The notes beneath the pieces were generated by a model, which worked only from the letters and a program-made list of their open reading frames with translations, was not told the DNA's origin and did no database searches. The translations under genes were made by a program, and so were the position numbers. Positions 1 to 6,205 of a stretch of DNA of 8,273 bases are shown piece by piece. The stretch's first letter is position 1; each line of letters begins with the position of its first letter. Source of the DNA: an uncultured Rubrivivax sp. (lineage in GTDB: Bacteria; Pseudomonadota; Gammaproteobacteria; Burkholderiales; Burkholderiaceae_C); contig CALJUI010000266.1 in the NCBI GenBank assembly GCA_937975735.1, positions 1 to 8,273 on the forward strand, in the 5' to 3' direction.

Positions 1-1
1 C

Positions 2-889
2 GAGGCCCGCGGCCTGCTGCTCGGCGCGCTCGGCGTGCTGATCTTCGCGATGACGCTGCCGATGACGCGGCTGGCGGTCGGCGACGCCAGCGCGCCGCAG
101 CTGCCGCCGGCCTTCGTGACCGCCGGACGCGCCGCGGTGGCCGGGCTGCTGAGCGTCGCGGTGCTGGCCTGGCAGCGCGCGGCCAGGCCGGCCCGCGCCC
201 AGTGGCGGCCCTTCGTGGTCTGTGCGCTCGGCACCGTGGTCGGCTTCCCGCTCTTCCTGGCGCTGGCGCTTCGGCGCGTCGACGCGATGCACGCCGCGGT
301 GGTCACCGGCGTGCTGCCGCTGGCAACGGCGGTGATCGCCGCCGCGGCGCTGCGCCAGCGCCCGTCGGCCGCCTTCTGGGCCTGCGCGGTGCTCGGCTGC
401 GCGCTGGTGCTTGCCTTCGCCGCCTGGCAGGGCAGCGGCGCGCTTGGGCCCGGCGACGCGCTGCTGCTGGCCGCGGTGCTCAGCGCCGCGGTCGGCTACG
501 TCGCCGGCGCCCAGCTCGCCGCCACGATGCCGGCGCCGCGGGTGATCTGCTGGGTGCTGGTCGGTTCGTTGCCGTTCACGGTGCCCGCCACATGGTGGCT
601 GTGGCCGACCGAACCGGCCACGCCGCAGGCCTGGCTCGGCTTTCTCTACACCGCGGTGTTCTCGATGTGGCTGGGCTTCTTCGCCTGGTACCGCGGACTG
701 GCGCTCGGCGGCGTCGTCCGCGTCAGCCAGGTGCAGCTGCTGCAGCCCTTCCTGGCGTTGCTGTTCGCCGCGTGGGTGCTGGGCGAACGGCTGGACGCGG
801 TGACGCTCGGCTTCACGCTGGCGGTGGTGGCGGTGGTCGCGGCAGGCCGGCGGCTGCCGGTGACGACGAGACCGGCGCCCGCACGATGA
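2..889 (+). CDS. DMT/EamA-family permease (5' end outside window)
   Basis: This is an inner-membrane transporter of the drug/metabolite (EamA) superfamily, many of which export amino acids or metabolites. The reading frame is open from base 2 with no stop. A GTG at 35 would start in the middle of the first hydrophobic helix, so the true start lies a few codons left of the window. The visible 295 residues match the usual 290-300 of two-EamA-repeat proteins and show about ten alternating hydrophobic segments. The second repeat ends with the typical pattern WYRGLALGG, then a VSQVQLLQPFLALLFA segment, then GERL and a final helix. The substrate is not predictable. The stop lies 16 nt before the aminotransferase, suggesting one transcript and transport of something related to that enzyme's substrate or product (inference). 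The family call is strong; export direction is an assumption from the family. Confidence 0.88.
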   Translation, partial: EARGLLLGALGVLIFAMTLPMTRLAVGDASAPQLPPAFVTAGRAAVAGLLSVAVLAWQRAARPARAQWRPFVVCALGTVVGFPLFLALALRRVDAMHAAVVTGVLPLATAVIAAAALRQRPSAAFWACAVLGCALVLAFAAWQGSGALGPGDALLLAAVLSAAVGYVAGAQLAATMPAPRVICWVLVGSLPFTVPATWWLWPTEPATPQAWLGFLYTAVFSMWLGFFAWYRGLALGGVVRVSQVQLLQPFLALLFAAWVLGERLDAVTLGFTLAVVAVVAAGRRLPVTTRPAPAR

Positions 890-905
890 ACCACGAAAGG
901 CATGC

Positions 906-2075
906 ATGGACTGGACCCTGGCCCGCCGCGCCGAGCGGCTGAACCCTTCGACGATCCGCGAGATCCTCAAGCTCACCGAGCGCCCGGGCATCGTCTCGCT
1001 GGCCGGCGGCCTGCCGGCGGCCGAGCTGTTCCCGGTGCAGGCGATGGCCGAGGCCTGCGCGCGCGTGCTGCGCGACACCCCGGGCGAGGCGCTGCAGTAC
1101 GCCGCCAGCGAAGGCCACGGCCCGCTGCGCGAGTGGGTCGCGGCCGACCTCGGGCGCGCCGGGCTGCGCGTCCAGGCGTCGCAGGTGCTGATCACCACCG
1201 GCTCGCAGCAGGGCCTGGACCTGGTGGCCAAGGTGCTGCTCGACCCCGGCAGCGCGGTCGCGGTCGAGGCGCCGACCTACCTCGGCGCGCTGCAGGCCTT
1301 CGCGCCCTACGAGCCGGACTTCGTGACGCTGGCCGGCGACGACGAGGGCCCGCGACCGCAGGCCCTGCAGGCCGCGCGAGGCGCGCGCTTCGCCTACCTG
1401 CTGCCCAACTTCCAGAACCCGAGCGGGCGCTGCCTGAGCGCCGAGCGGCGCGACGCGCTGGTCGACGCCGCCGCCGCGGCCGGGGTGCCGATCGTCGAGG
1501 ACAACCCCTACGGCGAGCTGTGGGTCGATGCACCGCCGCCGCCGCCGCTGGCGGCGCGCGGAGGCGATGGCGCGATCTACCTCGGGTCCTTCTCCAAGGT
1601 GCTGGCGCCGGGGCTGCGGCTGGGCTACCTGATCGCGCCGAAGGCGCTCTACCCGAAGCTGCTGCAGGCCAAGCAGGCGGCCGACCTGCACACGCCGGGC
1701 TTCAACCAGCGCATCGTGCACGAACTGATCCGCGATGGCTTCCTCGACGAGCACCTGCCCAAGCTGCGCGCGCACTACCGCGAGCGCCGCGACGCGATGC
1801 GCGATGCGCTGCGCGCGCATCTGCCGCCCGGCTGCCACTGGCGCACGCCGGCCGGCGGCATGTTCTTCTGGGTCGAACTGCCGTGGGGGCTGGATGCCAC
1901 CGCGCTGCTGCCGGCCGCGGTGGACGCCGGCGTGGCCTACGTTCCCGGCGCGACCTTTTTCGCCGGCGGCGAGCGCCACGACACGCTGCGCCTGAGCTTC
2001 GTCACCGTGGCGCCCGAGCGCATCGAGTCGGCGGTGGCCACCCTCGGTAGACTGCTGGAAGAATGCCTGCGATGA
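906..2075 (+). CDS. PLP-dependent aminotransferase, fold type I (class I/II, MocR/LysN-like catalytic domain)
   Basis: This cytosolic enzyme probably transfers an amino group between an amino acid and a 2-oxo acid using pyridoxal phosphate. It has 389 residues and starts directly with the aminotransferase fold. It lacks the N-terminal GntR-type DNA-binding domain of true MocR regulators, so it should be an enzyme. Visible family landmarks are ITTGSQQGLDL (residues 96-106, cofactor phosphate region), NPSG (Asn171), EDNPYGEL (Asp199 and Tyr202, which contact the PLP ring), GSFSK with the Schiff-base Lys231, the following GLRLGY (Arg238), and LRLSF near the C-terminus with substrate-carboxylate Arg362. 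The ATG is preceded by AAAGG at 896-900, five bases away. Relatives include 2-aminoadipate, valine-pyruvate and aromatic aminotransferases, and the substrate cannot be chosen from sequence alone. It lies between the permease and the PhzF gene and overlaps the latter. Confidence 0.92.
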   Translation: MDWTLARRAERLNPSTIREILKLTERPGIVSLAGGLPAAELFPVQAMAEACARVLRDTPGEALQYAASEGHGPLREWVAADLGRAGLRVQASQVLITTGSQQGLDLVAKVLLDPGSAVAVEAPTYLGALQAFAPYEPDFVTLAGDDEGPRPQALQAARGARFAYLLPNFQNPSGRCLSAERRDALVDAAAAAGVPIVEDNPYGELWVDAPPPPPLAARGGDGAIYLGSFSKVLAPGLRLGYLIAPKALYPKLLQAKQAADLHTPGFNQRIVHELIRDGFLDEHLPKLRAHYRERRDAMRDALRAHLPPGCHWRTPAGGMFFWVELPWGLDATALLPAAVDAGVAYVPGATFFAGGERHDTLRLSFVTVAPERIESAVATLGRLLEECLR

Positions 2076-2902
2076 AACGACGCTTCACCCAGCTCGACGT
2101 GTTCACCGCGGTCGCGCTGCGCGGCAACCCGCTGGCCGTCGTGCACGACGCCGACGGCCTCGACGACGAGCGCATGGCCGCCTTCGCGCGCTGGACCAAC
2201 CTGTCGGAGACGACCTTCCTGCTGCCGCCCTCCGACCCGGCGGCCGACTACCGCGTTCGCATCTTCACGCCGATCGGCGAGCTGCCCTTCGCCGGCCACC
2301 CGACGCTGGGCAGCTGCCACGCCTGGCTGGCCGCCGGCGGTGCGCCGAAGGATGCGCGTGATGTCGTGCAGCAGTGCGGCGTCGGCCTGGTGACGGTGCG
2401 GCGCGATGGCGCGCGGCTGGCCTTCGCGGCGCCGCCGCTGCGGCGCAGCGGCCCGCTCGACGACGGCACCCTCGGCACGGTCCGCGCGGCGCTGCGCCTC
2501 GACGCCAGCGACGTCGTGGGCCACCAGTGGGTCGACAACGGCCCCGGCTGGTGCGCGGTGATGCTGCCGTCGGCGCAGGCGGTGCGTGCGCTGGTGCCGG
2601 ACTGGGCGGCGCTCGGCACGCTCAAGCTCGGCGTGATCGGGCCGCAGCCGGCCGGGGACGAGACGCAGTTCGAGGTGCGCTCCTTCATCGGCGGCGGGAA
2701 CTTCGAGGACCCGGTTACCGGCAGCCTGAACGCGGGCCTGGCGATGTGGCTGATCGGCGCGGGTCTGGCGCCGGAGGCCTACGTCGCGGCCCAGGGCCAT
2801 GCGCTGCAGCGCGCGGGGCGCGTGCACGTGCGGCGCGAGGGCGGTCGGGTCTGGGTAGGCGGCGACGTCAGCCCCTGCATCGACGGTGAGGTCGACCTGT
2901 GA
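2072..2902 (+). CDS. PhzF family protein (isomerase/epimerase fold)
   Basis: This is a cytosolic protein of the PhzF family, which shares the diaminopimelate epimerase two-lobed fold. PhzF itself isomerises dihydro-hydroxyanthranilate in phenazine synthesis, but most family members have unknown substrates. No other phenazine genes are in the window, so a phenazine role is not supported. With the start at 2072 the protein has 276 residues, close to the family's usual 260-300. Conserved blocks are FTxxALRGNPLAVV at 11-24, NLSETTFL with the catalytic-type Glu46, FAGHPTLGS (His76), and GGGNFEDPVTGSLNAGLA with Asp213. An upstream in-frame ATG at 2063 is less likely, because the purine-rich GGAAG (2057-2061) is only 1 nt from it but 10 nt from 2072. 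The 2072 ATG forms an ATGA overlap with the aminotransferase stop. Most family members also begin at this MKRRFTQLDVF position (from memory). Confidence 0.9.
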   Translation: MKRRFTQLDVFTAVALRGNPLAVVHDADGLDDERMAAFARWTNLSETTFLLPPSDPAADYRVRIFTPIGELPFAGHPTLGSCHAWLAAGGAPKDARDVVQQCGVGLVTVRRDGARLAFAAPPLRRSGPLDDGTLGTVRAALRLDASDVVGHQWVDNGPGWCAVMLPSAQAVRALVPDWAALGTLKLGVIGPQPAGDETQFEVRSFIGGGNFEDPVTGSLNAGLAMWLIGAGLAPEAYVAAQGHALQRAGRVHVRREGGRVWVGGDVSPCIDGEVDL

Positions 2903-3537
2903 CGACCGCGGTCGACCACCTGGTGGTCGCGGCGGCGAGCCTGGACGACGGCGTGCGCTGGTGCGAGCGGACGCTGGGCGTCACGCCGGGACCGGGCGGC
3001 GTGCACCCGCTGATGGGCACGCACAACCGGCTGCTCAACCTGTCCGGCCCGGCCTTCCCGCGCTGCTACCTGGAGATCATCGCGATCGACCCCGAGGCGC
3101 CGGCGCCGGCGCGCCCTCGCTGGTTCGGGATCGATGCGCTGCCGCTCGCGCTGGCGGAAGGGCCGCGGCTGATCCACGTCGTCGCGCGCTCGACGATGCT
3201 CGACATGCACCGCTGGGGGCTGATCCAGAAGGGCTTCAACCCCGGCGTGCCGATCGCCGCCAGCCGCGGCGAGCTGCGCTGGCAGATCGTCGTGCGCGAC
3301 GACGGCCGGCTCGAGGCCGGCGGCCTGCTGCCGACGCTGATCCAGTGGGGCGAGCGGCACCCGACCGACGCGATGCCGGCCGGCGGCCTGGTGCTGCAGT
3401 CGCTGCGGCTGGACGGCCTGTCCGCCGCCGCGCGCGACGTCCTGCGCCTGCCCGGCGTCGCCGTCGCCCCGGGCGCCTCGCCGGCGATCGTCGCGACGCT
3501 GGCGACCCCGAAGGGACCGATCGAGCTGCGCTCATGA
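2899..3537 (+). CDS. VOC family protein, glyoxalase-like domain
   Basis: This 212-residue cytosolic protein belongs to the vicinal oxygen chelate superfamily, of the glyoxalase-like type. It opens with the standard first strand VDHLVVAAASLDDG (His7 is a candidate metal ligand). It continues with a WCERTLGV helix, a MGTHNRLLNL segment (39-48), CYLEIIAIDP with Glu59, and LPTLIQWGERHPTD (144-157), which resembles the signature of the glyoxalase-like branch. The reaction is unknown; members of this branch are mostly uncharacterised and should not be called lactoylglutathione lyase. The start is GTG at 2899, forming a GTGA overlap with the PhzF stop, with GGTGAGG at 2885-2891 seven bases upstream as ribosome binding site. 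Its stop overlaps the AlaX start, so it sits inside a tightly coupled cassette. Confidence 0.85.
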   Translation: MTTAVDHLVVAAASLDDGVRWCERTLGVTPGPGGVHPLMGTHNRLLNLSGPAFPRCYLEIIAIDPEAPAPARPRWFGIDALPLALAEGPRLIHVVARSTMLDMHRWGLIQKGFNPGVPIAASRGELRWQIVVRDDGRLEAGGLLPTLIQWGERHPTDAMPAGGLVLQSLRLDGLSAAARDVLRLPGVAVAPGASPAIVATLATPKGPIELRS

Positions 3538-4268
3538 CCGAGGAGCTGTTCCGCGACGATGCCGCCTTGCTCGAATGCGAGGCCACCGTGCTGTCGGTCG
3601 ACGAGCAGGGCGTGGTGCTCGACCGCACCGTGTTCTATCCGCTGGGCGGCGGGCAGGCCGGCGACACCGGCGTGCTGATCGCCGCCGACGGCCGCACGTT
3701 TCCGATCGCCGACACGCGCAAGCACAAGGGCGTCGCCGGCGCGATCGCCCACGTGCCCGCGGCACCCGCCGAAGGCCTGGTGCCCGGCACCCGCGTGACC
3801 GCGCGCATCGACGCCGACCGGCGCCGCGCGCACATGCGCTTCCACACCGCGACCCACCTGCTGTGCGCGCTGGTGCCGCACCCGGTCGACGGCTGCTCCA
3901 TCACCGCGGGCTATGCACGGCTGGACTTCCACACCGACGAGCCGATCGACAAGCAGCGGCTCACCGACGGCATCGCCCGGCTGGTCGCCGAGGCGCACCC
4001 GGTGCGCCACCGCTGGATCAGCGAAGCCGAGCTCGACGCCAACCCGCAACTCGTGCGCAGCATGAGCGTGCAGCCGCCGAGCGGCCTGGGTCGCGTGCGC
4101 GTGCTGGAGATCGACGGCGTCGACCTGCAGCCCTGCGGCGGCACCCACGTGGCCAACACGTCGGCGGTCGGCGCCGTCGTCGTCACCAAGGTGGAGAAGA
4201 AGAGCGCGGTGACCCGCAGGGTCGTGCTCGGCTTCGCCGACGGCGACGCCCGTTCGGCAGCGCGCTGA
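3534..4268 (+). CDS. alaX: Alanyl-tRNA editing protein, AlaX (AlaX-M type)
   Basis: This is a free-standing relative of the alanyl-tRNA synthetase editing domain. By family knowledge it hydrolyses Ser-tRNA(Ala), and in some cases Gly-tRNA(Ala), in trans, preventing serine-for-alanine errors. The 244 residues show FYPLGGGQAGDTG at 34-46, the glycine-rich motif of AlaX-M and AlaRS. They also show the zinc-site pair RFHTATHLL (His104, His108) and CGGTH (Cys201, His205). All four metal ligands are present, so it looks active. The catalytic, anticodon and C-Ala portions of AlaRS are absent and the size fits AlaX-M. The start ATG at 3534 overlaps the previous stop as ATGA. The same frame is open further upstream across the VOC gene, but the homology begins at MTEELF, so the long extension is not real. 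It is the last gene of the + strand cassette. Confidence 0.93.
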   Translation: MTEELFRDDAALLECEATVLSVDEQGVVLDRTVFYPLGGGQAGDTGVLIAADGRTFPIADTRKHKGVAGAIAHVPAAPAEGLVPGTRVTARIDADRRRAHMRFHTATHLLCALVPHPVDGCSITAGYARLDFHTDEPIDKQRLTDGIARLVAEAHPVRHRWISEAELDANPQLVRSMSVQPPSGLGRVRVLEIDGVDLQPCGGTHVANTSAVGAVVVTKVEKKSAVTRRVVLGFADGDARSAAR

Positions 4269-4374
4269 GCGCGTCGCCTCGGGATCGGCGGCAACGAGTG
4301 AAGGCGGACCCGACCACGGCCGCCTACCGCTGGCACGCGCGGGCCGGGGTGGCGGCGACCGCGCTCGCGCTCAG
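4265..4374. repeat. 9-bp inverted repeat around two convergent stop codons
   Basis: CTGAGCGCG at 4265-4273 is matched by its exact reverse complement CGCGCTCAG at 4366-4374. The left copy contains the AlaX stop TGA and the right copy the stop of the minus-strand cytochrome gene, so both convergent genes end in TGA followed by GCGCG. The 92-nt spacer between the arms is long for a terminator, and there is no T-run on either side. The 102 nt between the two genes otherwise hold only weak GC-rich hairpins and no clear intrinsic terminator. The repeat may be coincidental. Confidence 0.3.
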
Positions 4375-4840
4375 TTGCTGTACTTCTCCGCGCGGTAGTC
4401 GTCGTGGCAGGCCTTGCAGGTCTTGCCGAGGTTGCCGACCGCGGTCTTGATCTGCTCGAGGTCGCCGGTCTTGGCGGCGGCGTCGAACTTGCCCATCGCC
4501 GCCTGCATGTCCTCGGACAGCGACTTGAACTTGGCGGCGTCGCTCCAGACCTCGGCCTTGGCGCGGTTGGGCATGCCCTTGTCGGTGCCTGCGCCGAAGG
4601 CGGTGAAGGCCAGCGGGCCATCGTCGCCGCGATCGACGCATTCGCCGCGGCGGCCTTGGCGTCGAACGGCGCCTTGCCCTGGGCCATCGCCGCCACGCGG
4701 CCGAAGTGGGCCGCCATCACGGTGAAGGCCGACTGCCGGTACTTGATCGCGTCTTCCGGCTTCTGGAACTGCGCCGCTGCGGGCAGGGCGACGGCGGTCA
4801 GCGCGGTGGCGGCGATCAGGGCGAGGGTCTGTCGGTGCAT
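4371..4840 (-). pseudogene. Class II cytochrome c (c'/c556 type), split by a one-base frameshift
   Basis: This is a periplasmic haem electron carrier of the four-helix-bundle class II cytochrome c family. On the minus strand, translation from ATG 4840 gives a clear signal peptide (MHRQTLALIAATALTAVALP, cleavage after Ala23) and helix 1 (IKYRQSAFTVMAAHFGR, with Met42 a candidate sixth haem ligand). This continues to about residue 74, near base 4620. The rest, GPLAFTAFGAGTDKG onward to the C-terminal CKACH haem motif (4404-4418) and the stop at 4371-4373, lies in another frame. The total length of 470 nt is one base short of a multiple of three. Restoring one base would give 156 residues, the normal family size. 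Unrepaired, the first frame runs for about 310 codons through antisense AlaX sequence and never makes a CxxCH. AGGAG at 4846-4850 is a good ribosome binding site. Both halves are well conserved, so this is either a recent mutation or a sequence error. Confidence 0.88.
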
Positions 4841-4856
4841 GGGGTCTCCTGGGGGT

Positions 4857-4867
4857 TCGACGGTCGA
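4857..4867. promoter_or_regulatory. 11-bp palindrome in cytochrome c leader (possible operator)
   Basis: TCGACGGTCGA is a perfect 5+1+5 palindrome lying 17-27 nt before the cytochrome c start codon. It directly adjoins the hairpin at 4869-4886. GTCGA also occurs as a tandem pair at 4971-4980 next to the cytochrome b561 ribosome binding site. The position would suit an operator, but GTCGA words are common in DNA this rich in GC and I do not recognise a regulator that binds it. Confidence 0.22.
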
Positions 4868-4868
4868 T

Positions 4869-4886
4869 CGCGGCCGGTGGGCCGCG
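4869..4886 (-). promoter_or_regulatory. 7-bp perfect hairpin in cytochrome c 5' leader
   Basis: CGCGGCCGGTGGGCCGCG forms a perfect 7-bp all-GC stem with a 4-nt loop. It sits 29-46 nt upstream of the minus-strand cytochrome c start. An AT-rich patch, CGATTATTCC at 4911-4920, is the only one nearby and reads AATAAT on the minus strand at the right place for a -10 element. If so, the hairpin would be within the mRNA leader and could affect stability or translation. No convincing -35 accompanies it. The feature is seen; the role is inference. Confidence 0.3.
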
Positions 4887-4993
4887 TCGTGGTCTACGGA
4901 CGGGCCCGGCCGATTATTCCCGACATCGGGGTGGGTGCATCGCGCCGCGGCTTGCGATAGGGTGTCGGGCGTCGAGTCGAGGAGCCTGTTCGG

Positions 4994-5668
4994 ATGCCCG
5001 CCACCACCCCTGTCCGCGTCTGGGACCTGCCGCTGCGCCTGTTCCACTGGGCGCTCGCGCTGTGCATCGTCGGCTCGGTGGTCAGCGCCAAGATCGGCGG
5101 CGGCGCGATGGTCTGGCACTTCCGGCTCGGCTACGTGGTCTTCACGCTGCTGCTGTTCCGCGTGCTGTGGGGCGTGTTCGGGGGGCGCTGGTCGCGCTTC
5201 GCGAGCTTCGTGTTCTCGCCGGTCACGCTGTGGCGCTACCTGCGCGGACCGGCCGACGCGCGCGCGGCGCTGGAGGTCGGCCACAGTCCGCTCGGCGCGC
5301 TGTCGGTGTTCGCGATGCTCGGCATCCTGGTCGCGCAGGTCGGAACCGGCCTCGTCGCCGACGACGAGATCGCCAGCGTCGGGCCGTTGAACCGCTTCGT
5401 CGCGGGCGCGACTGCGCTTGCCGCCACTGCCTGGCACAAGGGCTATGGCCAGTGGATCGTGATCGGGCTGGTCGCGTTGCACCTGCTCGCGCTGGCGGTG
5501 TACGCCCTTCGTGGCAAGCGCCTCGTGCGCGCGATGGTGACCGGCGACAAGGAACTGCCCACCGACGTGCCGGCGTCGACCGACACCCCGGCGCGGCGCA
5601 CGCTGGCGCTGGTGCTGCTGGGGGTGAGTGCGGGCGTCGTGACCTGGGTCGTGCGGCTGGGAACCTGA
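4994..5668 (+). CDS. Cytochrome b561-family membrane protein (b-type cytochrome)
   Basis: This is an inner-membrane dihaem cytochrome b of the bacterial b561 / Ni-Fe hydrogenase b-subunit-like family. It probably passes electrons between the quinone pool and a partner such as a periplasmic c-type cytochrome. The 224 residues begin with the typical VRVWDLPLRLFHWALA (His18). They continue with VWHFRLGY (His42), GHSPLGALS (His97), AWHKGYGQW (His148) and ALHLLAL (His163). The histidines in helices 1, 2 and 4 are candidate haem ligands. Hydrophobic segments lie near 14-34, 43-63, 98-118 and 152-172, with a fifth C-terminal one at about 203-220. GAGGAG at 4979-4984 supports the start. It is divergent from the class II cytochrome c, a pairing that recurs in proteobacteria (from memory) and suggests they are redox partners. 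Confidence 0.9.
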   Translation: MPATTPVRVWDLPLRLFHWALALCIVGSVVSAKIGGGAMVWHFRLGYVVFTLLLFRVLWGVFGGRWSRFASFVFSPVTLWRYLRGPADARAALEVGHSPLGALSVFAMLGILVAQVGTGLVADDEIASVGPLNRFVAGATALAATAWHKGYGQWIVIGLVALHLLALAVYALRGKRLVRAMVTGDKELPTDVPASTDTPARRTLALVLLGVSAGVVTWVVRLGT

Positions 5669-5680
5669 GCCGAGGCTAGA

Positions 5681-5701
5681 CTCCGGCAGAGCCCTGCCGA
5701 G
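5681..5701 (+). promoter_or_regulatory. Hairpin immediately before the GNAT start codon
   Basis: CGGCAG (5684-5689) and CTGCCG (5694-5699) form a perfect 6-bp stem with loop AGCC. CT (5681-5682) and AG (5700-5701) can extend it to 8 bp around a bulged C. The structure ends at the base before the ATG at 5702 and fills the place where a ribosome binding site should be. No T-run follows, so it is not a standard terminator. It might reduce initiation of the GNAT gene or be a weak attenuator after the b561 gene; both are inference. Confidence 0.35.
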
Positions 5702-6205
5702 ATGGACGACACCCCCGAGATCACCCTCGTCGAGCCCGACACGCCGGCCCAGATCGAGGCCACGCGCGAGATCTTCCGCGAGTACGCGGCCTCGATGGAG
5801 GTCGACCTGTGCTTCCAGGGCTTCGAGGCCGAACTCGCCGGCCTGCCCGGCGACTACGTGGTGCCGGGGGGGCGGCTGCTGCTCGGCTACGTGGATGGCG
5901 CGCTGGCGGCCTGCGGCGCCTTTCGCCCGCTGGCCGACGTCGACTACCCGAACGCCTGCGAGATGAAGCGCCTGTTCGTGCGGCGCGCGTTCCGCGGCTT
6001 CGGCATCGGCCGGCTGATCGCCGAGCGGCTGATGGAGCAGGCCGCCGAGGCCGGCCACTCGGTGATGCTGCTCGACACACTCGACGAGATGGAGGCCGCG
6101 CGCGGCCTGTACGCCTCGCTGGGCTTCGTCGAGATCCCGCCGTACTACTTCAACCCCCTGCCGGGGGCGCACTACCTGAAGGCCGAGCTCGGAGGTCCGC
6201 GATGA
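5702..6205 (+). CDS. GNAT-family N-acetyltransferase
   Basis: This 167-residue cytosolic protein is predicted to transfer an acyl group from acetyl-CoA to an amine; the acceptor is unknown. Visible GNAT elements are an N-terminal helix with FREYAASM (25-32), a central strand GGRLLLGYVDGALAACGAF, and motif A CEMKRLFVRRAFRGFGIGR. In motif A, RGFGIG at 98-103 is the R/Q-x-x-G-x-G/A pyrophosphate-binding loop. Motif B, ARGLYASLGFVEIPPYY, follows. No good ribosome binding site precedes the ATG at 5702 and a hairpin abuts it, but the length and homology fit this start. It lies 33 nt after the b561 gene, and its stop overlaps the aldolase start as ATGA, with GGAGG for the aldolase inside its last codons. 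This ties it to the sugar genes downstream rather than to the cytochromes (inference). Confidence 0.88.
   Translation: MDDTPEITLVEPDTPAQIEATREIFREYAASMEVDLCFQGFEAELAGLPGDYVVPGGRLLLGYVDGALAACGAFRPLADVDYPNACEMKRLFVRRAFRGFGIGRLIAERLMEQAAEAGHSVMLLDTLDEMEAARGLYASLGFVEIPPYYFNPLPGAHYLKAELGGPR

Larger units (their letters stand above)
4841..4993. promoter_or_regulatory. Divergent intergenic region for cytochrome c and cytochrome b561
   Basis: This 153-nt gap between divergently oriented genes must carry promoters for both. For the minus strand the best -10 candidate is AATAAT (complement of 4913-4918). For the plus strand it is TAGGGT at 4958-4963, followed by GAGGAG at 4979-4984 as ribosome binding site, nine bases before the b561 ATG. 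Neither has a good -35, so exact promoter positions are guesses. A bidirectional region linking two redox proteins suggests co-regulation. Confidence 0.4.

Noticed and set aside
813..1979. A 388-codon minus-strand open frame opposite the aminotransferase
   Set aside because: Low-complexity arginine, glutamine and glycine-rich composition is typical of antisense frames in GC-rich genes. The opposite strand codes a clear aminotransferase.
906..2075. MocR-type transcription regulator
   Set aside because: The protein begins at the aminotransferase domain and lacks the N-terminal winged helix, so it is treated as an enzyme.
2072..2902. Phenazine biosynthesis cluster suggested by the PhzF match
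   Set aside because: No other phenazine genes are nearby, and most PhzF-family proteins are unrelated to phenazines.
2886..4268. A 460-codon + strand frame that would fuse a long extension to AlaX
   Set aside because: The first 216 codons are an alternate-frame reading of the VOC gene with no family features. AlaX homology begins at the ATG at 3534.
4605..4645. Programmed ribosomal frameshifting in the cytochrome c gene
   Set aside because: No slippery heptamer or downstream pseudoknot is apparent, and cytochromes c are not known to use recoding. A missing base is simpler.
3911..6172. A 753-codon open frame on the minus strand
   Set aside because: It runs antisense through the GNAT, b561 and AlaX genes and is arginine/histidine-rich shadow sequence. 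Only its middle (about 4840 to 4620) is real, as the N-terminal half of the frameshifted cytochrome c.
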